From NCBI GenBank assembly GCA_960531495.1, contig OY482847.1:18644566-18708565 (forward strand): a DNA stretch of 64,000 nucleotides. The letters run 5' to 3'. The stretch comes from Zeus faber (Eukaryota; Chordata; Actinopteri; Zeiformes; Zeidae). Both the position numbers and the translations under genes were made by a program. Below, one piece after another: positions 1 to 11,270 of this stretch (positions are counted from its first letter, which is position 1; every line of letters starts with the position of its first letter). The notes beneath the pieces are model-generated. The model saw nothing but the letters and a program-made list of their open reading frames with translations, had not been told where the DNA came from and did not search any database.

Positions 1-3000
1 GACAGCGAGGACTACATCTTCCTGCCGCTCGTCACAGAGCTCCTGTCGATAAAAGTGAGGTGATCCCCGCCCGTACAACTGCGTTTTATCACGCCCACTC
101 CTTATTCCATCCTTTCACAGACCACACCTTGCCATCCAAATTCCATGGCAGTTTTAAATGAATGCTAGAAATATAAGCTTTTCATATAATATTTCATATA
201 AACAATGCCAGTCCAATAAAATGAACAAAAAACACAATTCAGTTGTTAATCACAACTATTTGTGACAACTTATCATCGTTTAAAATGTAATGACCGTGAC
301 ATCCCTACTAACAAGCTCAACATCACTGATTACCTTTATTCCTATTTGGGTCCTCTAGGTGACGGAGCTGAAGAGCCTGGCCAATCACGTTGTGGTGGGA
401 AGCGTGTCGTGCGAGATGCTCGACCTGTTCTGTCCACTGCCACAGACGCTGGCCGTGGACATCAACGACCTCGGAACGGTCAAACTAAACCTGGAGGTGA
501 CCTGGAGGTAATTCCCGATGTCACGTTCACCCACCCAAAGGATGTAACCTAAACAGTGACTACATTTTGGCTCTTAACTCCGTGTCTGTGCGTCCTCTGT
601 TGCCGCTTCGCAGCCCGTTCGATAAGGACGACCAGGCCTCGTCCACCAGCACCGTGTCCAAGCGGCTCCTGTCCAACCAGAGTCCTCCGGACACGCCCTC
701 CATGCGGGAACAGGTCTTCTATGTGAGTCATATGGAGCAGAACATCCAATCTCAGACATTTTCCTGTCTCTTGTCAACACTGCAGGCTGGGGATCTGCTT
801 TTTAGGAAACTATTTTCTGTCAGCTACAATGGCAGATTGTGTTCTTTTGTGCCACATGCAGGCAGGTGCACTCATACACAGTATGGTACTGTGACTGCAG
901 ATAAGAATATTTAAACTTGTACTGTATATACCTTCTTTTTCAGTTGTAGTATATGGGAAATTTGGCTGACATTCATTTAATAGATTTCACACCAGACTTG
1001 GGTTGGATATGGTTGTTTTTCCTCTGAAGTCTCTTCTTCCTTTGTCCTTCTTGCACTCATTTCACTGGCTTGTTCTGTTTCAGCTGCTCCCCTGTTGCTT
1101 TCTCTGTCGTGCTAGCAGTGATTTGTGTGCAGATATCGGAAGAGGAGCATGTAGGATGTGTGGGTGTAGGACAGGAGCGCAGAGCGAGGGAGAGGCGCAC
1201 GTAGCCAACGGTGGTAGTGGGTTATGCGAGAACAGCAGTATGTATGAGCATAGCTGTGGCCCCTGTAGCTGTCTGATCGTGGTTGAGTAGTGTTCCCGAT
1301 TTGTCCCTCTTCCTCCACCGCCCGAAGAGCACGCGACACAGCCGCTCTCTAGCGGAGGCATTCCACGAGGTCATGGCGTGCAAGAGGACGTCAGTGTTGC
1401 ACTGCAGCCTCTTCAACACGACGTCCCGACTCGCCCGGTTACAAGTGGTGTGTTGGCACGTACCTCTACATAGACAAGTGTGAGCTCGTGATTTGGAGAA
1501 GACTATCGTAGAAAATTGTAGTTGTGGTGTCTCAGTTCAACAATGATTATTAACTTTGATCGCTTATACGTCAACTGTGCTGAGGTTTGTATAAGTGTCA
1601 TGATTTGTTGATCTACGATCCTCCAAATGAGTAGTTCCAGTTTGGGGATGCTGAAAGTAAAAGCCTGATCAGTAGTTTTTTGTGTTTTTAATCATGAGTC
1701 CAGTGCCCATATTTATCAAGCGTCTGAGAATCACTCGTAGGAATTGTGAAACTTTGACAAAGAGTTAAAATATTCCTACCTTGAAGTAACTCACTTCAAG
1801 AAAAGCAAATTACGAAGCTTCCTACACTCACTTTCAGCAAAGAGTAGATCTTTTTTCAGAATGAATAACGTTGCTGTTTTATGACTGAGCCACAAATTGC
1901 TCTGGTGGGCAATAAGATTACACGTACAACTCCAGGAAAACCAGCGATTTGCGTAAATGTATTTTGTTTTTTGCTATTACACTGAGTTTTGGGGAGATTA
2001 ATGAATCTACGTATTAGCACTGGCACTATAACAACAATCAAAGTTTGATTATTGTACAAATTGTCAATATGGGATCTTGTAGATGGTGTAATTGCTTCCG
2101 CTACGAGATCGGTCACAAAAGGTCACAAAAAAGATCCAATCTCTTTCCAAATGATGTTTTTTAATGAGCTGATTGTTGTCAAGCGTTCCCAATAGTCGTG
2201 GACTGCTCTGACAAAATAAAACAATTTAATAATAATAACAAATGAGACACAAAATTGCTGAACTTAAATGAACATTTATTTTACACTGATGTTAACTAAG
2301 TTATTGTCTGCATTGTCTCTGCAGTGCACTCATTTTGAATAAAAATTGTATCAACTAAAGCAGGTCCACAGGTAATCAAAAAAGTATGAATGAAAAATAA
2401 ATAATAATAATAATAATAATAAACGGCATCATATTAAAGTCTGGTCGTGAAATAGAGACTTTCCCCCTTACAGAAGTGTAGGATTTATTATTTACAAGTA
2501 AAGTATTTCCATAAAAACATCCAGTTTTCACTAAATTAATCCCATAGCAACAAGTTAGGAAACACGCAAAAATAAACAGATCTAAAATAAAAACACAGGA
2601 AAACCGCCATGGGAAAGCTCGCACGGCGCAGCGCTGTCTGAAAACACTCCACTCCAATACTCTGAGTTAGGTTTACGTTTTGCCTCAAATGCAAAGTATT
2701 TCCAAACAGCACTCCTGCTGTCTTCTTCCCAAACCGGTCATGGAGGCTCTGCACTTAACATCTTTAATGAGCTAACGCCATAACAAACCGGAGCCAATAA
2801 GAGGAGTGAAGACAGCGAGCGAGTGAGAGGGGGCGGGGCTATGTGGGCGCTGCAGCAGTGTGTCACTGAGAAGAGAGAGCGAGGAAGCAAAGCTGCTACC
2901 GGTATATCCATAGTGCGTAAAATTTGTATTAAAACACTTTCAAATATTCAGAATCTATATTAGCGGTATCACAATCCTCCAAATTCAATTCGACTTTAGA

Positions 3001-6000
3001 TTTTAAGGCTTCAATTTGATTTTCGATTTAAACATATGTATTTAATTTTACATCACTTTCAATGCACCACTGGGTTTTGTAAGACCCTCTGAATTTTCAA
3101 GCGAAGCGAAGCTCCTGCAAAGCGAAGCTCCTGCAGCGCACACCGCAGGTCCGTGGTGGCAGTGCAGGTTCACCTGCGCTCCACCTGCAGACACTCACAC
3201 ACTCGCTCCCTCTCCTATTTGGAAAACAATACCGTTTTGGGTTTTTTTAGAACTTTTTGAAAAGGCCAAAAGATTTTTGATTTTACTGTTGACACAGAAC
3301 ACTGAGACCGTCTGTCATTTAGTCAGCCCATTTTAATATCCCTAGTTTATAAATGTTTTTGAATAGCATGAATGGATTGTAAAACCCCAAAAAAAGACTA
3401 TTTGTAAAAAAAATTGTGAGGGACAGTGCCTCCCTCGAGATCTGCTGGCCGGAGGCGGTGCAGTGTGCATTGAGGGATGCGGCGAAGCGGACCCCTCCGC
3501 GGAGCCGACCGCAGCTCGTCCAACTTCAAGTCTGTTCGGAGCCGGGAGAGCCGCGGTCGACCCCGCCGAGGGGCCCGCACCCCCCCGCGCACACTGCATT
3601 TGTTTATCTTGACCGCCCCAATTTGGCCACGATATCGGACAATATTACACACAAAAAATTCAGAGAGAATCGCGAACCTGCTTGTGATTTCGAAGTTCGA
3701 AATCGAATGCTCATTTAGATCGATTTTGAATGGGAATCGTGCAATGCCTAAAATGTATAGAAAAATTGATAATTTAAACACAAATCTGCCGACATTTTTT
3801 TATGTTTATCGACCTCATGAGGGCAGGCATCGGCCGATGCCAATTATCTCAAAATGGCCAAATATCGGCCCAGTTAATCGGCAGATCTATTTATCGCTCG
3901 ACCACTAGTTTCCAACACATCTCTCCTCCTTAAAAATGTACGTGCCTCAAGGCCATCGGCTGGGAACTCTGGAGTTCTCCTAAATCCTGGTGGAGATGGG
4001 AGAAGCTTCCCAAGTTCAGAACATGAAAAAAAAAAAGAAAAGTACACTGTACCATTGAATTTGCTGAGAATTTGTGGACGGTTAGGATGGATTTCCTAAT
4101 CTGAGACGCTTGGTAAAATACTGGCCCAGACTGCAAAATGACTTTTCACTCACTCATTTATCGGTTGTGTCACTATTGTTGTGGAAGAGTAAATTCTGCA
4201 TCATGACCTGAAGTGCAAGTGTACCCTGAGTGGAGCAGCAGAGAGGAGCTCCATCTTCCTCCTTCCTCCTAAATTGTATCTCACAATTATGCTGAAGAAT
4301 ATTTTGCATCGGTGTCTAGTTTCCTGGGTATAATTTGATAACACGTACATGTAAACTATAATAACTTACTATGTTAGAGATGTAATCCAATAACGTCATT
4401 CTAATCTCATTAAACCCTCTTTTTTTTTTTTTATTCCTTTGCCTCTCCTTGACCTCGCTTTCCTCCAAATCCCGTTCTGCCCCTCGTTTCCACCCAAGTC
4501 CCTCCTGAAGAGACAGGGAGAGTTGGAGAACGGAACTGTCTGGTCAAACTCCTCCGAGTCGTCCGACGACTCCTCCAGTCCTGCCATGGGGCACCACACT
4601 CAGCGCCTGGCAGCCTCTCACACGCTGCAAACCACTCCCACAACCCAGCTGTCATTCGCCCCCCGCCAGTCCAGCGCCTCCACGCCCTCGCTCTCGTCCA
4701 ATCAGGAGGAGGATGAGTCCGAAGCGGCGGAGGGTTTCCCTCAGACGGACTCCGGGAATTATACGGCGCCAAACGGCCATCCCCAGAGCTCCGGCTCGGA
4801 AGCTACTGGAGACTGTGTGACCGACGCCCCCTCCGCCAAGTCGTCCGACCTTTCTGAAAGCTCCGAGCGCCTCAGCGGGTCCTACTCTGAGGTTTTCCCC
4901 CGCGACGCCGCGTTATTGGAGGAGGAGCTGGACGCCTCGGATCCCGGCGAATGCAGTGTCCTCCAAGGCCGCATTTCAGCCGCGGAGGGAGACAAAAGTG
5001 CAACCCAGGAATCGCCACTACAGGTTAAAATCTCTGAAGGGGGAGTTGAGGACAGCAGCACAAAATCAGGAACCCCAGCGGGCGTAACGGCAGAAGGTCC
5101 TCCGGAAAAAGAAAATCAGGGATTAAAACAGGAGGATGCACTAATGGTGAGAATTTCTGTGGGTTATTTCTTTGTTTTGGCTTTTGCTGTGGTGTACAAT
5201 ACTATGTTTTGTGAGTCCTTGAACCCCAGCGTCTCTCCGCAGGTCCGCTGTCACAGCTCTTCCAGTTTCACCCTGGAAGTGGAAACGGCTCTCGAAAGTT
5301 TCGACTTTCTCAACTGCTCTGACCTGGATGAAGACGAGGAAGAGGAGGAGCTCAGGGACGACGAGGCAGCAGAGGAACCAGAGGAGAACAGCCAGGGTGA
5401 CCAGGACCATCATCAAAGGGAGGAAAAGGATATCGAGGAGGAGGAGGCACAGGAAAAGGGTGGAGAAAAGATATACACTGGGAGGTCAGTGTGGTGTTAG
5501 TAGTTAACCCTACATCATTCATGGAGTAAATTTCTGTATACAAAGTAACAGGAGATATGTAAACTTTCGGCGTCGGATTTTCCTAGGCCTCTTCTCATTG
5601 AAATGTAATCAAAACACGGTAAGGAAGCGGTAACAGCTTGAATTCATTCATCCATTGTTCTTTGGCAGTGATGATGATCGTGATGATGATGAGGAGAGGG
5701 TGGATTTGGAGATCCTGATGGAGGCCCCGGAAGGCTTCCGGAATTCAGATGAAGACTGTTACTCCCACTCGCAGGTAACGAGGATGAAAACATTTTCCTT
5801 TCCTTTGTTTCTCTCTCTTAGGAGGAAGGTTTCTTAGCAACAGGTTTATTATGAGCTCTGCGGCGGTACTCCACATGCAGCGGATCCGGCAACATGTCCC
5901 CAAACCGCTGCACAAGCTCAGGGCTTCCTGCTCTGCAACCTAGCGAAGTTCTCGATGTGGTCTGATGGTTTATTTTCTTTTTAATGTCAGTCACGACTTT

Positions 6001-7066
6001 CAATACTAAATACAATTAAATAGTTAATTGAAGTCCAGTCGGAGACTAGAGTCCATCAAAATGCAGAACTCAAGACTGAGTCCAGACTTGAGCGCCACAA
6101 CCATTTTATTCAGAAATGCCTCAAGCTTTTAAATTGAACCATCTTCCAATCCAATTTAATCGAACAATAAAGGTGGGAGTCCCTGTCTGTCTATGTCCTC
6201 CGATTATCTGGACAACCATTCATGCCATCGACTTCACACTTGGAGGGTGTGTTTCTGAAACGCGAGGACATGCAGTGTCGAATTTGGTGCAATCTGGACA
6301 CATGTAATATTAATAAACTTTCAATAAACAGCGGGAGGCGGGGCATCAGGGCTCTGCGACTGAATCACAGAGACTCTTGAAGGGCTACGCTAAGGACTGA
6401 GTCGTTGACATTTTGTTAAACTGTGCCATTCACATGTCTCAGATCAGTTTGGAATGGGTATGCACCAGTAACGTAAAAGGAAGGAATTGTCTTGTCTGTA
6501 TGATGTATTATCTCCACAACTGTTCATCCGATGTACTTCACACTTGGCGGGTGTATTGCTGGGAACACCGGGACGTGCAGTGTGGAATTTGGTGCAATGT
6601 GGGCATGCAAAACGTGTAATATTAATGAACTTTCAATAAACAGCGAGACAGGTTCCATTAACACGTCTTAGAAAGTCTAACATTTTCAACAGGCACGAAC
6701 TAGTGAGTATAATGTGGCTTTATGATGGAATTTCCCTTCTGTATGCAGCTAATAGACTTCCCTTTCCTGTGAAGCAGTGCCCTGGGTCAGGTTGTTTGTT
6801 TGAAAATGATTGTAACCATATCGATTTATTTGGAAAGGCGTCAAGCACGGAAAACCTGCAGGACATGTGTGACATGAATCAACTCGGGGATGCGGGGGAA
6901 AGTCAGCCGAGGGGAGATGACAAACGAGGTAAGATGTTCAGAAATAGCTTGGACTGAAACTTAAGTGTCTGTGCTGCAGTGAATGAAGGACTAAAAGTTG
7001 TTTTCATTTGTTCTTTCAGATGCCTCAGCATCCAACGATAAGGAGGATCCTTCTACTCCCAAGTAA
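1..7066 (+). CDS. RIPOR/FAM65-family Rho effector (RIPOR1-like), 3' part, 5' end outside window
   Basis: Exons: 1-54 (continues upstream), 359-507, 614-722, 4499-5146, 5243-5484, 5669-5774, 6778-6928, 7020-7066 (TAA 7064-7066). All junctions are GT-AG and keep the frame, giving 501 visible residues. The start carries the conserved RIPOR block ([47 protein letters not shown]). [22 protein letters not shown] and [21 protein letters not shown] then resemble RIPOR1, while [12 protein letters not shown] plus an acidic run also recalls RIPOR2. Family members bind Rho GTPases and regulate cell polarity, adhesion and migration. The middle is Ser/Glu-rich and looks disordered. Oddity: the reading ends at 7066 without the roughly 350-residue C-terminal helical-repeat region of the usual proteins. 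The last two exons (C-terminus [10 protein letters not shown]) are the least certain. The downstream neighbour, vrk3, is convergent. Confidence 0.82.
723..4498 (+). other. Long ripor-like intron, repeat-rich
   Basis: No exon is supported between 722 and 4499. The stretch holds an ATA/AAT microsatellite (about 2395-2422), a short G+C-rich patch with a GC-box-like run near 2825-2860, and AT-rich DNA at 2950-3910 with repeated ATCGG/CGAT words. The segment at about 3745-3905 resembles the terminal part of fish hAT-like elements (ATCGGCCGATG words and an end reading CGACCACTA), but I could not pair its two ends. Open frames here, such as 3416-3908, show no family resemblance. Confidence 0.5.
6185..6700 (+). 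repeat. Two tandem copies of a dispersed repeat (copies A and B)
   Basis: Copy A (about 6185-6440) and copy B (about 6480-6700) share ACTTCACACTTGG, AATTTGGTGCAAT, a GTAATATTAAT(A/G)AA block and TTTCAATAAACAGCG. Related copies lie at 20085-20490 (plus) and 31690-32060 (minus). Full copies begin near a GTCTGTCTGTC run and end near GAACAGGC. No transposase or RT reading frame is present, so this is a non-autonomous repeat. Its class is not assigned. The two copies lie in the ripor-like intron before the penultimate exon. Confidence 0.75.
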
Positions 7067-9600
7067 TTTGGCACGACGGTCACGTAATGTTGTTCCTCCA
7101 ACCCAGATGTCCAGCAGCGCCGCTGGATCAAGGTCTTTGGGACGCTCTGGGTTACCGCTCCGACAAGCAATCTCTGCCATTGGGATGGAGGTTGTGCAGA
7201 CAGAAATACTTTATATCGGCCTTGTTGTCATTAAGGACAGTTTTTTTTGGGGGGGGGGGGGGTTTGAACCCTGTCTGTGACTGAAAATGTTTGTACTCCC
7301 AAAGTCGCCTTTTTCTTGCCTTCACCCCCACCATGTTCTAATGTCGCCTGGGTTGACTGCTAAATTTTACAACTGTTACATTTGTGTGGTAGGTGTCGCC
7401 TGGGACAGTTCAGTCACTATGTAAGGACGTGAACGACTTCCGGAGCTAGAAAGTAAGAGGACCAATGCTGTGATTGTTGTTTAAATGATCCCTCTTTTTT
7501 TTTAATGGCGGGAGGCCCAAACTGATTTCAGATACAGAAAGTAACTTGAAATAGCACCCTATCTCTCTGCTACTTATTGTCCCAACTTTGTGTCGCTGTC
7601 GATCATTCTAATGGCCATGGACATTACAACTTCGACATCATTCATAGACTAAGTATCACAATTGAATCCCTTAGATTGGGGGGGGGGGGGGGGGGGCAGT
7701 GGTTCCATATTTGGTGTGTAACCTTCACATGGTGAAGCGCATCCTGGCAAAAGTTTTTTTTGTTTTTTTTTTAATATATATATTTAAAATGTTAGTTAAA
7801 TAATAACATGCCAATACATTTCTAACCACTAGTAAGTCTATTAAATAAAACCTAAATCCACCACTTGATCACCTTAGGCAACAATCCCTTGGATCGAAGC
7901 GTACGACCAAAATCAAGTCCACACACCTTTATTGCTGCGACACTGATGGCGTTGAAATGGCCTCGGACATTAACACACAGCCTGGAGCTGAGACTGACCT
8001 TAAAGATATGTTTGATGGAGCTTTATATCCAAATAGACTGTAGTGCTGTGGTAATGCAATCAGTTCCGAACAGCAGATATCTTGAAACCAAGGAAATCCT
8101 ATTTGTTCTGGGAAGTGGAGAGAGTATAGAATATTCACCATGAGTCGCCATCGGATGGATCCACCCAGGAGCAAAGAAATATTTCACAGCTGAAATTCAG
8201 TGGTACTTCATTAAAAGCCCCAACTGGGGTTGTATTGCATATATACAAATAAACATATATATGATTTTTAAGGATAGGACGTGCTGTTACGCTCTGCTGA
8301 GAATCATCAAATCCACTAGTACTGTTGAAAGATTTTCCTTGTGCAACATTTACAATTATAACTACAGTAGTTTTATCTTTTAGAATATGTATGTACCTGC
8401 ATGTTCAGCTGTCTTATGTGACACACGTGTGTAAAGAGCTCAGTTTATCCATGTAAGAGCATAGAAAGTCTTCAATTTTTTGAAGTACAGCCAATCTGTG
8501 GTGGTGTGAAAGGGATGCCTCATGAGGGTGATACAGTATGCTCCCTTTCAGCATTAAGCCTTAAATTGATCTTTGTATTCTCCATCAAGAAAGTGCCTCG
8601 AGTGACTGAAACCCAAGATTGTAAATGGTTAATAATGCCACAAATGACGGAGGTAGTGAGCAAAGATTAGTGTTTATTTTCTGAATTAACTTGTGCACAT
8701 GAGAATTATTTACAGTTTCTTATAAAATAATTGTATATGTTATGAAATGTCAAAAGTTATGTTTATGTTACAAAGTGTTAAATAAATATAAAGTTTTCTT
8801 TAAGAGATTGAGGGTGTGTAATTTTGTGTACTTGGTTGTCAGTCATCGGTGAAAATACCAACCGCAGAAACCATCCTGAGGGGAACGAGTGAAAAACGAT
8901 TTGTGTAATTGTGTAGTAGTACATACGGTGCTTTATCACTGAAAGAGGCAGCAGCGTGATGGGGCCAAGATGTTTTTCTCATATCTACATAATGTACACA
9001 ACTGGTCTTTCCATCTTGCATAGTTCGGAAATTGTCAGGGGCCTCGTGAATTTGTATTTTTTTTTTGTAGCTGTAGCTTGTAGCTTTTTTCTATCAGCCT
9101 TGTGCATCACTCACATCCATTAAGTATCCCAATAATTAAAAAAAAAAAAGCCCGTAGAGAACATAGCGAGTGGACACGTACATGGTGGGCGGTGGAGAAG
9201 ACGCTTGTAATGTTGGGACGTAACTGATGAAAAGTTTGGCTCTATTTCAGAGAATCGGCTCTTTATGTGAATGGAACTCCCACAGGCTGCAGGGCTTGCG
9301 ACACTTGCGACTTTTTTATTTTAGTTCATTCCTTCACAGCAGACCAATGTATGTACGTCATCTGATTTCATTACATGAGATGAATCAACCAGGTGAATAA
9401 GCACCTGAATAAGTGCCGTGTAACAAACGTGTTACACGGCACTACAAGTACAGTACAAAACCTAGTCTGATGAATTATATGATCATACTGTTGAATATGG
9501 GGGATTTTATGTATTGATATTGTAATAGGTATTGTATAAAATTACCAATAATTACTGTGATAAAATATATTCCTCCATATCTAGTCCTAAAACAGACATC
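7067..9600 (+). other. Probable ripor-like 3' UTR and spacer with poly(A) signal
   Basis: No coding exon is seen. The stretch has two poly-G runs (about 7249-7261 and 7679-7696) and AT-rich sequence. AATAAA at 8781-8786 is a plausible poly(A) signal for the plus-strand gene, which would give a 3' UTR of about 1.7 kb. If the gene actually carries its C-terminal region downstream, its exons are not in this stretch. Confidence 0.45.
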
Positions 9601-9909
9601 GAACACAATACTCAAAACAGGTGTAACCTGTGTGGCGTAACCCTATGTTCCTCCCAGAGAGGCTCTCGCCTTCACATGTGAATGAGCATTTGCTTGGGAG
9701 CCTTTGATTCTGCAGCTCTGGGGAATGGTCAGGATGTTGGTAAAGAGCCTTTGTACCCTGTCCGGGTCCTTACGTCCTATATTGAGACGACTGGAGGGTT
9801 TTGGCAACGCGATACACTGTGTGTTACGCAGGAAGCGAGAAGAGCATGCCTTTGACCAAGCAGAGACTTTCTAACCGGATTGTAGAGGGACGAGGAATTA
9901 AATAGAACC

Positions 9910-9991
9910 GGGTGTCATGACATTTCACTGCATATATGTATGAACGTATGTATATGTATGTGACAAATAATCTCTTGAACTTGAACTTGAA
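9910..9991 (+). mobile_element. 5'-truncated L2/CR1-type LINE 3' tail with target-site duplication
   Basis: This is a copy of the recurrent tail GACATTTCACTGCATATATG...GTGACAAATAATCTCTTGAAC ending in TTGAAC repeats. It is flanked by CGAGGAATTAAATAGAACC (9891-9909) and CGAGGTATTAAATAGAACC (9992-10010), a 19-bp duplication with one mismatch. The same tail ends the RT-bearing element at 50990-52340, so this is a severely 5'-truncated retrotransposon insertion. Confidence 0.8.
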
Positions 9992-10027
9992 CGAGGTATT
10001 AAATAGAACCATAGTTCTGAATGAAAC

Positions 10028-10149
10028 AGAGGTTCTATGAATTCCGGATAACCTGCCAGAATTTTTTCAGCCAATCAGAATCTTGGCAGAAGAAGCTGAG
10101 GGCCATTCCCTGGCTGCACTTGTGCTTTTCCGGAATTCATAGAACCTCT
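10028..10149. repeat. Perfect 21-bp inverted repeat, MITE-like hairpin
   Basis: AGAGGTTCTATGAATTCCGG(A) at 10028-10048 is the exact reverse complement of 10129-10149. The arms enclose about 80 bp. The shape fits a very short foldback transposon or an RNA hairpin. No ORF lies inside. It sits just 3' of the truncated LINE tail, in the spacer between the ripor-like gene and vrk3. Confidence 0.75.
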
Positions 10150-11270
10150 CTTACACTCGTAACTCGGGTTTAACAGTATCCCAAAACAATTCACAGCAAT
10201 TTAATCATACTTTCAATATGCAAATTCTAACATACATCTAACAACATTTTGGATCTATAATTATATTGTTTAAAATAAAACCAATAACATACTGCTGAAA
10301 ACAGTATTGCAAAAATGAAGATACTAAGGTGGACTTAGTATGGCATGGCGTTCAGGTACCAGTGTACCTGAAAATAAGGAATACTGCACCAAGCCCCTGA
10401 TGTGGTTTGTCTATAGTACGTTTTACAACCAAAACAATAGGATAAGGTTAACACAGTCAATCAGTTGAAAAAATAATCAAATAAGCAATCTATAAAATAT
10501 CATTCAAAAAACAAAATATCATCAACTCATGAATTCCTTATTTTAATAGTGCCAGTGAAAACACCCAAAAAAGGGTCTTAAAAATTACAAACATGTCAAA
10601 GTCACATTGGCCCTAACAAATTCAGTGAACTATTGGGAACAGTGAGAACACACCCTCTGTGATAATGTGAGACCAGCTTAAGAAATATTGGAGTGGGAAT
10701 CAACAGTGACAGCGGCGTTGCTAAAACACATTGAACCAGAACAGTCAACCTGATATAATCAGTCGATTGCAATCACGCCGGTTTCAACGAAATAAAATAC
10801 AAAGATACAAAAATCTGTCACCCCCCCTTTAACATTTGTTAACATTCAAGTTAAAAATCCATCTTTATCTTCATCCTCTTCTTGTGTCATCCCTCCAAAA
10901 ATAGTAAAAGTGTCAAACTGTAAATAAAAAAATATACACAAAACATAATTCTTATGAGAAATATATCTACATGTACACTTTATTGATAGCATAATAATAA
11001 TAATAATACAAAAATGTGACCTTGTCCAAAAACGGCAACAACTTTATAACCATTTGACCTAATGTACCATCAAATATAATACGATTATATATGACAATCT
11101 GCACATTAACACTCAATGTACATTCAAATCACAACCGTACTAGGTTTCCTTTTTCCTTAAATGTACATGTGGTATATGACAGTGATAGCCTTTTTTTTTT
11201 TTAAATTTATTTCTGAAATCATCCCTATCTCGTTGTGTTTACCCTGTGGATAGTGGTTGTAGTGACTCAC
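10150..11270 (-). other. Probable vrk3 3' UTR and spacer
   Basis: AT-rich, with no coding exon. TTTATT at 10979-10984 is AATAAA on the minus strand, about 290 bp past the vrk3 stop, and is a plausible poly(A) signal. A short ATA/AAT repeat lies at about 10991-11007. Confidence 0.4.

Noticed and set aside
4439-4498. Upstream part of the long ORF as coding sequence
   Set aside because: It is the pyrimidine-rich acceptor side of the intron. The exon starts at 4499, where the family match begins.
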